Of a stretch of 64,000 nt of DNA, positions 1-9,956 are shown one piece after another. The notes below the pieces were generated by a model, which made no database searches, was not told the origin of the DNA, and worked only from the letters and a program-made list of their open reading frames with translations. Source of the DNA: Chelatococcus reniformis (GTDB lineage Bacteria > Pseudomonadota > Alphaproteobacteria > Rhizobiales > Beijerinckiaceae); contig NZ_BMGG01000006.1 of NCBI RefSeq assembly GCF_014640075.1, forward strand, positions 166,175 to 230,174. The letters are read 5' to 3'. The translations under genes and the position numbers were made by a program. Position 1 is the first letter of the stretch, and each line of letters opens with the position of its first letter.

Positions 1-375
1 CGCCTGGGCCGCCGCGGGTTCGCCAATGCGGGCCGCGACCTCGCCGTAGGTCAGCGTCTCACCCGGTCGGATGGCGCGCGTCGTCGCGTAGACGCGGGCG
101 TTGAAGTCGGGGACGCCGGCAAGGTCGAGCACGGCGTGCGCCAGATCCTTCGCCTCGCCGGCGAGCAGCGCGACGATATCGGCGACGACGGCGGCGACTG
201 CGGGCGGCGGCTCCTGCTGCTCGATATCCGGGTGCTGGCGCAGGAGGCGCGCGCGGCTTGCAGCCTCGCTGTGCTCCGGCAGCGCGACACGCGTCAGGCC
301 CGCCGCGCCCCAGGCGAGGCCGCACTGGCCGATCGCGGTATCGAACAGATGGTAACCCGCGGATGCCGTTGCCAT
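1..375 (-). CDS. ogt: methylated-DNA--protein-cysteine methyltransferase, C-terminus cut off by window edge
   Basis: The reading frame runs in from the left edge on the minus strand and begins at an ATG at 375, giving 125 residues. Its distal part reads FNARVYATTRAIRPGETLTY followed by GEVAARIGEP, which matches the winged-helix DNA-binding part of the Ogt/Ada family (normally about 165-180 residues). The PCHR active-site cysteine motif would lie just beyond the window, so it cannot be checked. These proteins remove alkyl groups from O6-alkylguanine in DNA by transferring them irreversibly to the cysteine. The N-terminal part (MATASAGYHLFDTAIGQCGL) is the usual ribonuclease-like domain. It is divergent from nadE and shares a 157-bp intergenic region with it. 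Confidence 0.85.
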   Translation of the reverse strand, partial: MATASAGYHLFDTAIGQCGLAWGAAGLTRVALPEHSEAASRARLLRQHPDIEQQEPPPAVAAVVADIVALLAGEAKDLAHAVLDLAGVPDFNARVYATTRAIRPGETLTYGEVAARIGEPAAAQA

Positions 376-417
376 ATCTTCCCTTTCCGCGTCGCCGCTG
401 GCGCTTGGCCCGCGCCC

Positions 418-431
418 CTTACATAAGTAAG
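418..431. promoter_or_regulatory. palindrome CTTAC-ATAA-GTAAG between divergent genes
   Basis: A perfect 5-bp inverted repeat with a 4-bp AT spacer lies between the divergent ogt-like and nadE genes and is followed by TTGATTGAC. It has the look of a small repressor operator, for example of TetR type. No regulator gene is adjacent, so this is only a candidate. Confidence 0.3.
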
Positions 432-532
432 TGTTGATTGACGCGCATTTTTGAAGCGGTGGCGCGACAGGGCCGGCGGTCCCCGCGTGCATGGATAGCG
501 CGCCCCGGCAGACGAGAAAGGCATGCTGGCCC

Positions 533-2581
533 ATGGGCGGCTTTCATTCGCTCTATACCCACGGCTTCTTCCGTCTGGGGGCCTGCGTACCGAAGACCGG
601 GATCGCCGATCCCGCCTTCAACCTGGCGCAGACGCTGGCGCTGGCGCGCCGCGGCGATGCCGCCTCGGTCGGCGCCCTGGTCTTTCCGGAACTCGGCATC
701 TCCGGCTACGCCATCGACGACCTCCTGCTGCAAAAGCCGCTGCTCGACCGCGTCGAGCAGGCCCTCGATGAGCTCGTCGAGGCCTCCCGGACGCTCTTTC
801 CGGTGCTGATCGTCGGCGCGCCGCTACGCTGGCGCGGCCGGCTCTACAACACCGCCGTCGTGGTGCATGCCGGCCGCATCGTGGGCGTCGTGCCCAAGTC
901 CTACCTGCCCAATTATCGCGAATTCTACGAGGCGCGCTACTTCACGCCGGGCACCCAGGTGCTGGGCGAGACGATCACCGTCGCCGGCCGCGACGCGCCG
1001 TTCGGCGTCGACCTGCTGTTCCGCTCGGCCGGCACCCTGCCGGTGACCTTCCACGTGGAGATCTGCGAGGACGTGTGGACGCCGGTGCCGCCGTCCGGCT
1101 TCGCCGCGTTGGCGGGGGCGGAGGTGCTGATCAACCTCTCGGCCAGCAACATCACCATCGGCAAGGCCGAGACGCGGCGGCTGCTCTGCGCCAGCCAGTC
1201 GGCGCGGGCCGTGGCCGCCTATGTCTATTCCGCCGCCGGCCCCGGCGAATCGACCACCGACCTCGCCTGGGACGGTCACGCGGCGATCTTCGAGTACGGC
1301 GACCGTCTGGCGGAGAGCGAGCGTTTCCCGGACGAGCCCGTACTGATCACCGCGGATATCGACCTCGACCGCCTTCGCCAGGAGCGCCTGCGCCTGACCA
1401 GCTTCGGCGAGGCCATCCGGGCCGAGGCCGACCGCGTGGCGCGGTTTGAGACGGTCGCCTTCACGCTCGACCAGCCGGCGCACGACGTGCCGCTGGCGCG
1501 CGACATCGAGCGCTATCCTTACGTGCCGTCCGATCCGAGCCGGCTCAGCGAAGATTGTTACGAGGCCTACAACATCCAAGTGCAGGGCCTGGCGACACGC
1601 CTCAAGGCAAGCGGCACCGAGAAGGTGGTGATCGGCGTCTCGGGCGGCCTCGATTCCACCCACGCCCTGCTCGTCTGCGTGCGCGTCATGGACGGCCTCA
1701 AGCTGCCGCGCACCAACGTGCTGGCCTACACGCTGCCCGGCTTCGCCACGTCGCCCGGCACCAAGGCCAATGCGCTGGCACTGATGGCGTCGCTCGGCGT
1801 CACCGCCGGCGAGATCGATATCCGTCCGGCCGCGCGCCAGATGCTCGGGGATATGGACCATCCGTTCGGCCGCGGCGAGCCCGTCTACGACGTCACCTTC
1901 GAGAACGTGCAGGCGGGGCTGCGCACCGACTACCTGTTCCGCCTCGCCAACCACCACCACGGGATCGTCGTCGGCACGGGGGATCTGTCCGAGCTCGGGC
2001 TCGGCTGGTGCACCTACGGCGTGGGCGATCAGATGTCCCACTACAACGTCAACGCGTCGGTCTCCAAGACGCTGATCCAGCACCTGATCCGCTTCGTGGC
2101 CCGCTCCGGCGATGTCAGCGCCGAGACCGGCAAGATCCTGGAGGCCATCCTGGCGACGGAGATTTCGCCGGAGCTGGTGCCGGCCGACGCCACGGGTGCG
2201 ATCCAATCGACCGAGGCGAAGATCGGGCCTTATGCACTCCAGGACTTCAATCTGTTCTATGTCACGCGCTACGGCTATGTGCCGTCGAAGATCGCCTTCA
2301 TGGCGCTCAACGCCTGGGGCGACGCCGGCCGCGGCCGCTGGCCGGCGAACATCGCCGACAGGGACCGCAAGGCCTATGGGCTGGCGGAAATCCGGCGGTG
2401 GCTCGAGGTGTTCCTGTTCCGCTTCTTCACCATCAGCCAGTTCAAGCGCTCGGCGCTGCCGAACGGGCCTAAGATCTCCTCCGGCGGTTCGTTGTCGCCG
2501 CGCGGCGACTGGCGCGCCCCGTCGGACGGCAACGCCCATGTCTGGCTGGCCGAGCTGAAGGCCAACGTGCCGGAGACGTGA
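533..2581 (+). CDS. nadE: glutamine-dependent NAD(+) synthetase
   Basis: Makes NAD from nicotinate adenine dinucleotide, ATP and glutamine, the last step of NAD biosynthesis, in the cytoplasm. The 682-residue protein has an N-terminal nitrilase-type glutaminase domain (about 1-290) with the triad E53 in [14 protein letters not shown]122 in [14 protein letters not shown] and C178 in EICEDVW. The C-terminal ATP-pyrophosphatase domain carries the P-loop SGGLDS near residue 370. The length matches the long glutamine-dependent class. A start at 491 is possible but adds 14 residues without similarity; the ATG at 533 gives the family-typical beginning [13 protein letters not shown], with AGAAAGG upstream. 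It appears monocistronic. Confidence 0.95.
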   Translation: MGGFHSLYTHGFFRLGACVPKTGIADPAFNLAQTLALARRGDAASVGALVFPELGISGYAIDDLLLQKPLLDRVEQALDELVEASRTLFPVLIVGAPLRWRGRLYNTAVVVHAGRIVGVVPKSYLPNYREFYEARYFTPGTQVLGETITVAGRDAPFGVDLLFRSAGTLPVTFHVEICEDVWTPVPPSGFAALAGAEVLINLSASNITIGKAETRRLLCASQSARAVAAYVYSAAGPGESTTDLAWDGHAAIFEYGDRLAESERFPDEPVLITADIDLDRLRQERLRLTSFGEAIRAEADRVARFETVAFTLDQPAHDVPLARDIERYPYVPSDPSRLSEDCYEAYNIQVQGLATRLKASGTEKVVIGVSGGLDSTHALLVCVRVMDGLKLPRTNVLAYTLPGFATSPGTKANALALMASLGVTAGEIDIRPAARQMLGDMDHPFGRGEPVYDVTFENVQAGLRTDYLFRLANHHHGIVVGTGDLSELGLGWCTYGVGDQMSHYNVNASVSKTLIQHLIRFVARSGDVSAETGKILEAILATEISPELVPADATGAIQSTEAKIGPYALQDFNLFYVTRYGYVPSKIAFMALNAWGDAGRGRWPANIADRDRKAYGLAEIRRWLEVFLFRFFTISQFKRSALPNGPKISSGGSLSPRGDWRAPSDGNAHVWLAELKANVPET

Positions 2582-2717
2582 CGGCCCGTGGCCTGCGGAC
2601 TTGCAATCGGAGCTGGGGCGGGATGATTTGTCCGGGGCGCTGCCAACCTCCGCCAGGCTTTGTTTCGCGCATGATCCTGAGAAGGCCGATGGCCACGTTC
2701 GGGGATGCTACTCTAGA

Positions 2718-2811
2718 GCGTTTTCGAGCGAAGTGGACGCCGGTTCGCGTGAAGAAAACGCGTCAAATCAAACAGATAGAGCATTTCGCGGTTCGAAGAA
2801 ACGCCGAATGC
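2718..2811. repeat. intergenic double hairpin repeat
   Basis: Two hairpins lie back to back between nadE and frmA. The first pairs GCGTTTTC (2718-2725) with GAAAACGC (2754-2761) and, inside it, GCGAA with TTCGC. The second pairs GCATTTCG (2781-2788) with CGAATGC (2805-2811). The first strongly resembles a dispersed intergenic element I know from several Rhizobiales genomes. It may form a structured end for the nadE transcript. Confidence 0.6.
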
Positions 2812-2858
2812 CCTAGCCTGCCGTTCCCATCCCGCTCCCAACCGCTGGAGACGTTCCC

Positions 2859-3971
<1,113 letters not shown>

Positions 3972-3975
3972 CACG

Positions 3976-4004
3976 CGCGGCGCCGGTCGTGGGCCGGCGC
4001 CGCG
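3976..4004 (+). terminator. strong GC hairpin after frmA
   Basis: An 11-bp perfect stem, CGCGGCGCCGG (3976-3986) with CCGGCGCCGCG (3994-4004), starts 4 bases after the frmA stop codon with a 7-base loop. There is no long T-run, so it is either an imperfect intrinsic terminator or an mRNA 3' end protector. Confidence 0.55.
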
Positions 4005-4179
4005 CCCATCTTGCAGGGATGACGCCGCCGGCTGGGCCCCGTGCTGACGGCGCGAACTCCCGCCCCCTTGCAGGAGACATGCGCTCTCGATTCAAGATCG
4101 TCGGCCAACCATCTGGCATAGCCGCCGAATTGCCGCGTGCCTGAGACTTTGATTCAAGCCGGCTCGAGCGCAAATCACG

Positions 4180-4548
4180 TCAGGGCTGACGCCGCCGGGT
4201 GATCTCGACCGTCACCCCCTCGAGGATCGCCGGCACCGGGGCACCGGGCTTTTCCACCTCGACGGTTACCTCGTCCACCCGCGGGAAGGCGCGGAGCACG
4301 TCGGCGGCGATCGCCTCGGCCAACCCTTCGATGGTGCGAAAACGGCGGCCGGTCACCACCTCGCTGGCGCGCTCGGTCAGCACGCCATAGTCGACCGTGC
4401 TCTTCCAATCGTCCTTGCGCCCCGCCTCCGTCAGGTCGAGGGTGCAGACGATGGTGATGTAAAAGCGTTGCCCGAGACGCTCCTCCTCCGGATGCAAGCC
4501 GTGGTGGGCGTAGAGGGCGAGGCGGCTCACCTTGATCTTGTCGCGCAA
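4180..4548 (-). CDS. folB: dihydroneopterin aldolase
   Basis: Cleaves 7,8-dihydroneopterin to 6-hydroxymethyl-dihydropterin and glycolaldehyde in folate synthesis. The 122-residue protein has the family's length and motifs: LYAHHGLHPEEE near the N-terminus with the conserved glutamate, and VEKPGAPVPA near the C-terminus with the catalytic lysine. The start is a TTG at 4548, with GGAG 8 bases upstream; the next in-frame candidate, a GTG at 4530, would lose the first beta-strand. No folP or folK lies beside it. Note that the next gene on the other strand also handles pterins. Confidence 0.9.
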   Translation of the reverse strand: MRDKIKVSRLALYAHHGLHPEEERLGQRFYITIVCTLDLTEAGRKDDWKSTVDYGVLTERASEVVTGRRFRTIEGLAEAIAADVLRAFPRVDEVTVEVEKPGAPVPAILEGVTVEITRRRQP

Positions 4549-4652
4549 TTCACGTGCTCCACGCCCATACCGTTCCCCACCGGATCAGCGGGCGAGCTCA
4601 GGCGGACGTGCCCGAGCAAGTCTCGATCGGGCGGCATCATCCGGTCGGGAGA

Positions 4653-4670
4653 GCGGGTGAGTTCACCCGC
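4653..4670. repeat. hairpin repeat GCGGGTGA-GT-TCACCCGC
   Basis: A perfect 8-bp dyad with a 2-base loop, followed by GGGGAGCGCTCTAG. The GAG(C)GCTC flank and the GGTGA..TCACC centre are shared with the element at 62555-62593. Confidence 0.5.
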
Positions 4671-4842
4671 GGGGAGCGCTCTAGCCTATTTCGGCCGGCT
4701 TCCACAATGCACCGCAGCATGAACGGACCTGCTGTCCGACGGCCCGAGCGGGCGAAGCCGTGACGGTCACGCCCGCGGTCCTGCTGCAACGGGTCCGGGC
4801 GTCGAGGCCCGCCACGACCGGACGTGCCGTGCGACGGGAGCG

Positions 4843-4877
4843 CCGCGGACGAGGGGTATCGACCCTCGTCGGCGCGG
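4843..4877. promoter_or_regulatory. leader hairpin upstream of the pterin dehydratase
   Basis: GACGAGGG (4848-4855) pairs perfectly with CCCTCGTC (4863-4870), and outside it CCGCG pairs with CGCGG past a 2-base bulge. It lies about 90 bp before the dehydratase start, so it could be an untranslated leader structure or an upstream terminator. No T-run follows. Confidence 0.3.
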
Positions 4878-4967
4878 CTGCACGAAATGGCGATTCACTC
4901 TATCCTGTCCCGTAGATCGCGGGCGGCGATCACATGGCCATCTGCCCGTGAGGTGAGGAGTAGTCCG

Positions 4968-5339
4968 ATGGCACGACCTCAGGCGCTCGCCCCGACCGAG
5001 ATCGAAGCCCGTCTGCGAGCGGAGCTGCCCCGCTGGAGCCTCGTCGACGGCACGTTGCGCCGCACCTTCAAGACCGCCGGCTGGAAGGCGACACTGATGG
5101 TGGTCAACACCGTCGGGCACTTGGCGGAGGCGGCCTGGCACCACCCCGATCTGGTGGTGAGCTACGCTACGGTCGAGGTGAGGCTCTCCACCCACTCGGC
5201 CAAGGGTATCACCGACTTCGATTTTGCTCTTGCGCGCAAGATCGACGAGGTTGTGCTGTGGCGGCCGGCACGGGAGGGCAGTCCCCTCGAAGGCACGCCG
5301 ACCGATCCGCGCCACGCCTATATCGTCTACGACGACTGA
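4968..5339 (+). CDS. phhB: 4a-hydroxytetrahydrobiopterin dehydratase (pterin-4-alpha-carbinolamine dehydratase)
   Basis: Dehydrates the 4a-carbinolamine formed by aromatic amino acid hydroxylases, recycling the pterin cofactor; some homologues serve molybdopterin metabolism instead. The 123-residue protein shows the family signature around EAAWHHPDLVVSY then THSAKGITDFDF, containing the conserved histidine pair and Asp. The ATG at 4968 follows GTGAGGAG with 7 bases between. No phenylalanine hydroxylase gene is in the window, so the pathway assignment is by family only. It converges with the deacetylase gene 10 bp downstream. Confidence 0.88.
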   Translation: MARPQALAPTEIEARLRAELPRWSLVDGTLRRTFKTAGWKATLMVVNTVGHLAEAAWHHPDLVVSYATVEVRLSTHSAKGITDFDFALARKIDEVVLWRPAREGSPLEGTPTDPRHAYIVYDD

Positions 5340-5349
5340 TGGCCACGGC

Positions 5350-6405
5350 CTACAGGCCGGCGCCCTCGCGAAAGGCGGCGGTAAAGGCCGGCGCCGCCTC
5401 GGCGATGGCCGACAGCGAATAGCCGCCCTCCTGCACGATCAGCGTCGGCAGGCCGAGCTTGCCCCACATTTCGCCGATGCGACGATAGGCGTCGGTGGTC
5501 ACCTTGAGCTTGGACAGCGGATCGGCCTCGTGCGCATCCCAGCCGGCGCTGATGACCAGGGCGTCGGCGCCGAAACCCTGGACGGCGACGGCCAGGCGCG
5601 CGTTGGCGTCGACAAAGGCTTCGTCGCCGGAGCCCTGCGCCAGCGGCAGGTTCAGATTGGCGCCCTCGCCCGCGCCGATGCCGGTCTCGTCGGCGTAGCC
5701 GTAGAAGTGCGGATAATAGGCAGAGGGGTCGGTGTGGGTCGACCCGAAGAGCACGTCACCCCGGCTGTAGAAGATGGCTTGCGTGCCGTCGCCATGGTGC
5801 GTGTCGAAATCGACGATAGCGACCTTGGAATACAGGCTGCGCAAGGTCTCGGCGGCGATGGCCGCATTGTTCAGGAAGCAGAAGCCGCTGGCTCGATCCC
5901 GGTAGGCATGGTGGCCGGGCGGCCGGCACAGCGCAAAGGCGGCGGGATCGCCGGCGAGCAGCGTCTCCGCGCCGGTGATGGCCGCTTGGGCGGACGCCAG
6001 CGCCGCACTCCATGTGCCCGCCATAATCACGCTCGACAGATCGCCCAGATACCATCCCATCCGACCGATGATTCCCGTCGGCCGCGGCGGCCCGCGGCGG
6101 CTCAAGTCCCCGTCGGCGCTGTGGTAGGACCAGACATTGGTCAGCACCTCCGGGCCATGGTTCGGCAGTGTGATGAATTCGTCATAGGCGCTCAGGAGGA
6201 AGTTGACGTAGTGGTCGGGGTGGATCGACAGGATCCTGTCCAGCCCCTTGTCGACCGGCTCATGCAGCATCAGCCCGATCCCCGTCAGCGCCCGCACGAG
6301 CGCCTGCGGCCGCTCCGGCGTTTCGAACGGATCGACGATGCGGCCATGAACCATGTACTGCGTGGGACGGTGGGCGAACTGGGCGTCGGAAAAAAAGAGC
6401 TTCAT
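5350..6405 (-). CDS. histone deacetylase family protein, acetylpolyamine amidohydrolase-like
   Basis: A zinc amidohydrolase of the arginase/deacetylase fold. Bacterial members of this size (351 residues here) and with this N-terminus (MKLFFSDAQFAHRPTQYMVH) are close to AphA, which removes acetyl groups from acetylated polyamines. Visible motifs are the catalytic histidine pair in CRPPGHHAYR, the zinc ligands Asp and His in VDFDTHHGDGTQ, the second zinc Asp in ISAGWDAHEADPL, and the tyrosine loop VQEGGYS. The ATG at 6405 is preferred over a GTG at 6417. The true substrate (polyamine, protein or other amide) cannot be told from sequence. Confidence 0.88.
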   Translation of the reverse strand: MKLFFSDAQFAHRPTQYMVHGRIVDPFETPERPQALVRALTGIGLMLHEPVDKGLDRILSIHPDHYVNFLLSAYDEFITLPNHGPEVLTNVWSYHSADGDLSRRGPPRPTGIIGRMGWYLGDLSSVIMAGTWSAALASAQAAITGAETLLAGDPAAFALCRPPGHHAYRDRASGFCFLNNAAIAAETLRSLYSKVAIVDFDTHHGDGTQAIFYSRGDVLFGSTHTDPSAYYPHFYGYADETGIGAGEGANLNLPLAQGSGDEAFVDANARLAVAVQGFGADALVISAGWDAHEADPLSKLKVTTDAYRRIGEMWGKLGLPTLIVQEGGYSLSAIAEAAPAFTAAFREGAGL

Positions 6406-6652
6406 GGGCCTGTTCACTCGAGGATCGCTTCGCGGCCGGGCAACGGCACGTCACGTTCCGGCAAAATCCGGCCGCGAACAAGCCCCGCCGACCGAGCGGC
6501 CCGACCCTCCGTCGGCGCCGCAATCGCCACCCGCGCACAAGCGCCTTTACGTTGGGGCACGCCGGGACGATGATCACGCGGCTGCCGCGCGGCCAGGCTC
6601 TCGCCCGGCGCGAGCCGCCGTGCCGGTGCGCAGACACGAGAGAGGATCTGCG

Positions 6653-7738
6653 TTGCGTATCGTTATGAGCGTCGACACCCTCGGTGGCGGCTGGACCCGC
6701 AGCCTGGATCTGGCGCGCGCGCTGGCGCCCCAAGGTGTCGAGACGACATTTGCCATTCTCGGCCCGCAACCGACGCCCGCGCAGGACGCCGCGATGCGCG
6801 CCGTGCCCGGCCTCAAGTCGATGGTGACCAACGCCCCGATCGACTGGCTGGCGGCCGACGAGAGCGACGTCGAAGCGGCGAGCCACGCTGTCGCCCGATT
6901 CGCCAACATTATCGATCCGGACATCGTGCACCTGGGCAGCCCGCTCATGGCCGGCTTCGGCCACTTCCACGCCCCAACGGTGGTGGCGTGCGATCCCTCC
7001 GCCGTCATCGCCTGGAAAGTCGACAACAGCCCGGAGCGACCGCTGGCGCCCTGGCGGCACGAGTTGACGGCGCGGGGCTACGATGCCGCGACGGCCCTGG
7101 TGGCGGCGACGGCGGCGCTGGCCGAACGCACGGCCGAAGCCTTCGATCTGCCGCGCCTCCCCGCCGTCGTCCCGAGCGGCCGCCGCCCGCCGCGGCCCGG
7201 CGGACCGGCCCACCCGGTTCGCGATTTCGCGCTGGTGGCCGCCCACGCCTGGGACGTCGGCGAGAACATCTGGGTGCTGAACCGGGCTGCCGGTCGCACC
7301 CAGGTGCCGCTGATGGTCGCCGGCCCACGCGAGCACATCGACGGATCGGCCGTCGACTTCGGCAATCTGTGGTCGCTCGGCCCGATGCCGGAAGGTGAGT
7401 TAGCCCGCTGGCTCGAGGCGGCGCCGGTGTTTGTCTCCTCGGCACTGTGCGAAAGCGAATGCACGCCGGTGCTGGAGGCAGCGCACATGGCCTGCGCGCT
7501 CGTGCTCTCGGACCGGCCGACTTTTCGGGAGACCTGGAACGATGCGGCCGTCTTCGTCGATCCCGGGGACGACGCGGGCTTCGCCCATGCCATCGACAGT
7601 CTGATCGGTGACCCCGATCGATGCCGGCAGATGGCCAAGCTGGCCCGCCAGCGCGCCCTCACCTACACGGCCGAAGCACGCGCGAGTGCATTGCTGGGCA
7701 TCTATCAATCGGTCGGCCGGCGCAGGGAAGCGGCGTAG
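6653..7738 (+). CDS. glycosyltransferase family 4-like protein
   Basis: A 361-residue GT-B type glycosyltransferase. The N-terminal Rossmann half begins MRIVMSVDTLGGGWTRSLDLARAL, cut here by a glycine-rich loop typical of GT4 enzymes. The C-terminal half has SSALCESECTPVLEAAHMACA, the E-x7-E-like donor-binding region. The start is inferred as TTG at 6653 because AGAGGA lies 6 bases upstream and it gives the canonical first strand; an ATG 12 bases later is the alternative. Acceptor and donor are unknown. It stands alone on its strand, divergent from the deacetylase and convergent with the 604-residue protein. Confidence 0.8.
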   Translation: MRIVMSVDTLGGGWTRSLDLARALAPQGVETTFAILGPQPTPAQDAAMRAVPGLKSMVTNAPIDWLAADESDVEAASHAVARFANIIDPDIVHLGSPLMAGFGHFHAPTVVACDPSAVIAWKVDNSPERPLAPWRHELTARGYDAATALVAATAALAERTAEAFDLPRLPAVVPSGRRPPRPGGPAHPVRDFALVAAHAWDVGENIWVLNRAAGRTQVPLMVAGPREHIDGSAVDFGNLWSLGPMPEGELARWLEAAPVFVSSALCESECTPVLEAAHMACALVLSDRPTFRETWNDAAVFVDPGDDAGFAHAIDSLIGDPDRCRQMAKLARQRALTYTAEARASALLGIYQSVGRRREAA

Positions 7739-7771
7739 GACCAAGGGCAAGCTCCGCTCATCGGCGTCACA

Positions 7772-7832
7772 AGCCGCGCGGGCGCGGCTCCTGAGCAAAC
7801 CGTCTCGGCATCGCCAGCGGCCGGCGCCGCTG
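7772..7832. terminator. paired hairpins between convergent genes
   Basis: Two perfect 7-bp hairpins lie between two convergent stop codons: AGCCGCG-CGGG-CGCGGCT (7772-7789) and CAGCGGC-CGGC-GCCGCTG (7815-7832). Neither has a T-run, but the position suggests they end one transcript from each side. Confidence 0.5.
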
Positions 7833-7839
7833 ACGTAAG

Positions 7840-9654
7840 TCAGGGGCGGGGCGCAGGCACCAGGCGCTCCAGCCGCCGCGCGTAGCGAAGCGACAGGGCC
7901 CGCATCCGCACGCTCTCGTCCTCCGACCCGGCGACCGCGGCGGCGCCCATCACTGCCTGGCCGAGCTGATAGGCCGCGTAGCAGGGCAGCAGGAACGCCG
8001 TCAGCGCCGCCGACACCTCGATCTGCGCGCTCTGCGTCAGCTCCGCCACCAGGAGCGCCTGCTCCGGCTCCGTCAGGTCGAATTCGCAGATCGCGCCCGC
8101 GACGTCCCAGGCAATATCCTGCCCGCTGACGAGTTCCGGGCCGGCATGGTGATCCACGGCGTCGGCCTTGAGCAGACCGCCGTCCGGCAGCACCAGCCAC
8201 TCCCAGCGCTGCAAGCGACCATCGATGGCCGCCGGCCGGACCATCCGCTCGAGCCTGCCGACCTCGCGATGCAGCCCCTCCGCCAGCGCCTCGCCCGCTG
8301 CCTCGCCCAGCCCGCTGGCGGTATTGCGGCGCGCCATGACCAGCAGTTCGTCCAAAGGCGTGCAGACGAAACCCTCGGGCAGAGGCAGATGGCCGGCGCG
8401 GAAACCGAGGTAGCGGCCGAGGTGCGCGATGAAGGCCGGCCGGGCGCTTGGTGGCAGCTCGAGGGCGCCCGACTGGTCGATCCACCGCTCCACGATGAAA
8501 CCATGGCGGAAGCCTGCGACCGCGGGCGTGAACCCCGCCTCCGCCAATGCCTCGGCCAAGGCGGCCTTGCGCAGCCCCTCGCCTCCGAGCCCGGCGAACT
8601 TGACCAGCCATGGTCCGGTTTCGCTCTCGGCGAGAAACTTGAGCTGCTCCTGGCGGGGGTTGGCCGGCGGCCAGTCCGCCGGAGCCCGGAACCGGCGCTC
8701 GCGCCAGCGGCCGTAGGACAGGTCCTCGAGTGGGGCGGTGAGCGGGCCCGTGAGGTCGGTGATCCACGCCGCCAGCCGGCAACGCGGGTTCGGCGCATGC
8801 AGGAGCAGATGCTCCGTCTCGACCGCGTGGCACGGCAGGGCTTCGCACGACGCCGCCCAGCTCGCGCCCTCGCCAGCAGCGTTTCGCTGCCCGGCTCCGC
8901 GGGCGGCGGGGAGTTCGGTTGGAAACAGATGGATGCGGTCGGCGCCGACGCCGGCCTCGACCAACGCTGCGGCGACGCTGCGCAGGGCCCCGTCGTCGAA
9001 TGGCCGGCCGCCATCGACGATCGCGATCAGACGCGCAGGGTCGGCGGTCGCCGCGTGGAAGAGATCGGCGGGTAGCACCGGCTCCGAGCCCGGCGCGTCA
9101 GCGACGGGGCCCACAACGAAGGGCGGCGGCGCACCGAGCGCGGCAGCCACGATGGCGGCAAGCCCTGTGCCGACCCCGCCGATACCGACGACGATGACGC
9201 ATTGCGGCTCGCGATGGCCTCGCAGCGAGGCGGCAAAATCGCTGGCCGCCTGGCCATGCGCCTCGGGGTAGACGCGATGGTGTGAAAATCCGTCCGCGTC
9301 CCAGCTCACCAGGGCGCGGGGCAAGTCGAGCGCGCGCAAGCGGCCAAGCTCGGCCGCCACGTCCAGATCGGCATCGCCAAAGCAACTCTCCCACGAACGA
9401 CAGACGGCCTCTGCGAGTCGCATGAGCAGCGCCATCGCCGCTTCCTGTTGCGCCGACCGTTGGGCTGCCGGCTGACGCCACGGATTTGCATCCGCCAGAC
9501 CCCGCACCAGGGCCGTCGCCTGGATGAAGGCCGCCACCAGACGGCCGTGACGGCCGATACCGGACGCGGATGCCGCCGCGGCGAGATCGCGGGAGATGCC
9601 ATCCAGCTTGGCGTCGCCGCCTTCAATCCACGCCCGGTCGCCGTGCACAATCAT
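7840..9654 (-). CDS. uncharacterised protein with phosphoribosyltransferase-like and kinase-like regions
   Basis: I do not recognise this 604-residue protein as a named family. Residues 1-115 are helical. Residues about 150-245 (CVIVVGIGGVGTGLAAIV, then LIAIVDGGRPFDDGALRSVA) look like a Rossmann or type I phosphoribosyltransferase fold: hydrophobic strand, acidic VDGG loop, helix. Residues about 335-520 look like a degenerate aminoglycoside-phosphotransferase/kinase fold: strand lysine in WLVKFAGLG (K352), hinge FIVERWID (386-393), and an acidic DIAWDVAG (513-520) where APH enzymes bind metal. The canonical HGDLHxxN catalytic loop is not present; the corresponding stretch reads DGGLLKADAVDHH. 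No signal peptide or membrane segment. The ATG at 9654 is the first start. Function unknown. Confidence 0.7.
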   Translation of the reverse strand: MIVHGDRAWIEGGDAKLDGISRDLAAAASASGIGRHGRLVAAFIQATALVRGLADANPWRQPAAQRSAQQEAAMALLMRLAEAVCRSWESCFGDADLDVAAELGRLRALDLPRALVSWDADGFSHHRVYPEAHGQAASDFAASLRGHREPQCVIVVGIGGVGTGLAAIVAAALGAPPPFVVGPVADAPGSEPVLPADLFHAATADPARLIAIVDGGRPFDDGALRSVAAALVEAGVGADRIHLFPTELPAARGAGQRNAAGEGASWAASCEALPCHAVETEHLLLHAPNPRCRLAAWITDLTGPLTAPLEDLSYGRWRERRFRAPADWPPANPRQEQLKFLAESETGPWLVKFAGLGGEGLRKAALAEALAEAGFTPAVAGFRHGFIVERWIDQSGALELPPSARPAFIAHLGRYLGFRAGHLPLPEGFVCTPLDELLVMARRNTASGLGEAAGEALAEGLHREVGRLERMVRPAAIDGRLQRWEWLVLPDGGLLKADAVDHHAGPELVSGQDIAWDVAGAICEFDLTEPEQALLVAELTQSAQIEVSAALTAFLLPCYAAYQLGQAVMGAAAVAGSEDESVRMRALSLRYARRLERLVPAPRP

Positions 9655-9956
9655 GGGCGGAACTCACCGGTGCAGCGCAGTGAGGGGGCATTCGTCGAGG
9701 CGAATCGGTTGGAAGCGCATACGGTCATCCCTCCGCTCACATAGGAAGGCGCCGCCGCGCGGGTCAACCACCCGCCGGCTGTGCCGCCCCGACGGCGCCG
9801 GCGGGGCGCCGCCCGTAGCCAAAAAGACCGGCTGATCCTAGATCCATGGGGCGCCCGGGGCCTGGGCAGGCGACCGCGGCTGTTGCCCGCAGGGCGGACG
9901 TTGTACTGAATAGCGCGTGGTCGCGCGGGGCTTCGCGGCTCACCAACGGAGACACG
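9655..9956. other. 302-bp divergent intergenic region
   Basis: Lies between the 604-residue gene and the malonyl-CoA decarboxylase gene. Apart from the ribosome binding site before 9957, no hairpin, repeat or promoter could be assigned with confidence. No regulator gene of the MatR type lies here. Confidence 0.5.

Larger units (their letters stand above)
4549..4967. other. 419-bp intergenic region between folB and the pterin dehydratase
   Basis: No convincing gene is seen. It holds a small perfect dyad, GCGGGTGA-GT-TCACCCGC (4653-4670), that belongs to the hairpin family found elsewhere in the window, and a stronger hairpin at 4843-4877, ahead of the dehydratase gene. Short open frames here lack ribosome binding sites and family signatures. 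Confidence 0.6.

Noticed and set aside
491-532. Upstream start for nadE
   Set aside because: It adds 14 residues with no similarity to the family and no good ribosome binding site; the ATG at 533 gives the conserved opening.
824-2539. Long open frame antisense to nadE
   Set aside because: GC-rich third positions create long shadow frames; it has low complexity, no family signature and lies wholly opposite a clear gene. The same holds for long antisense frames over pepN, glnE, degP, ptrB and others.
9846-9956. 37-residue N-terminal extension of malonyl-CoA decarboxylase
   Set aside because: No ribosome binding site at 9846, whereas ACGGAG lies correctly before 9957 and the shorter form has the family length.
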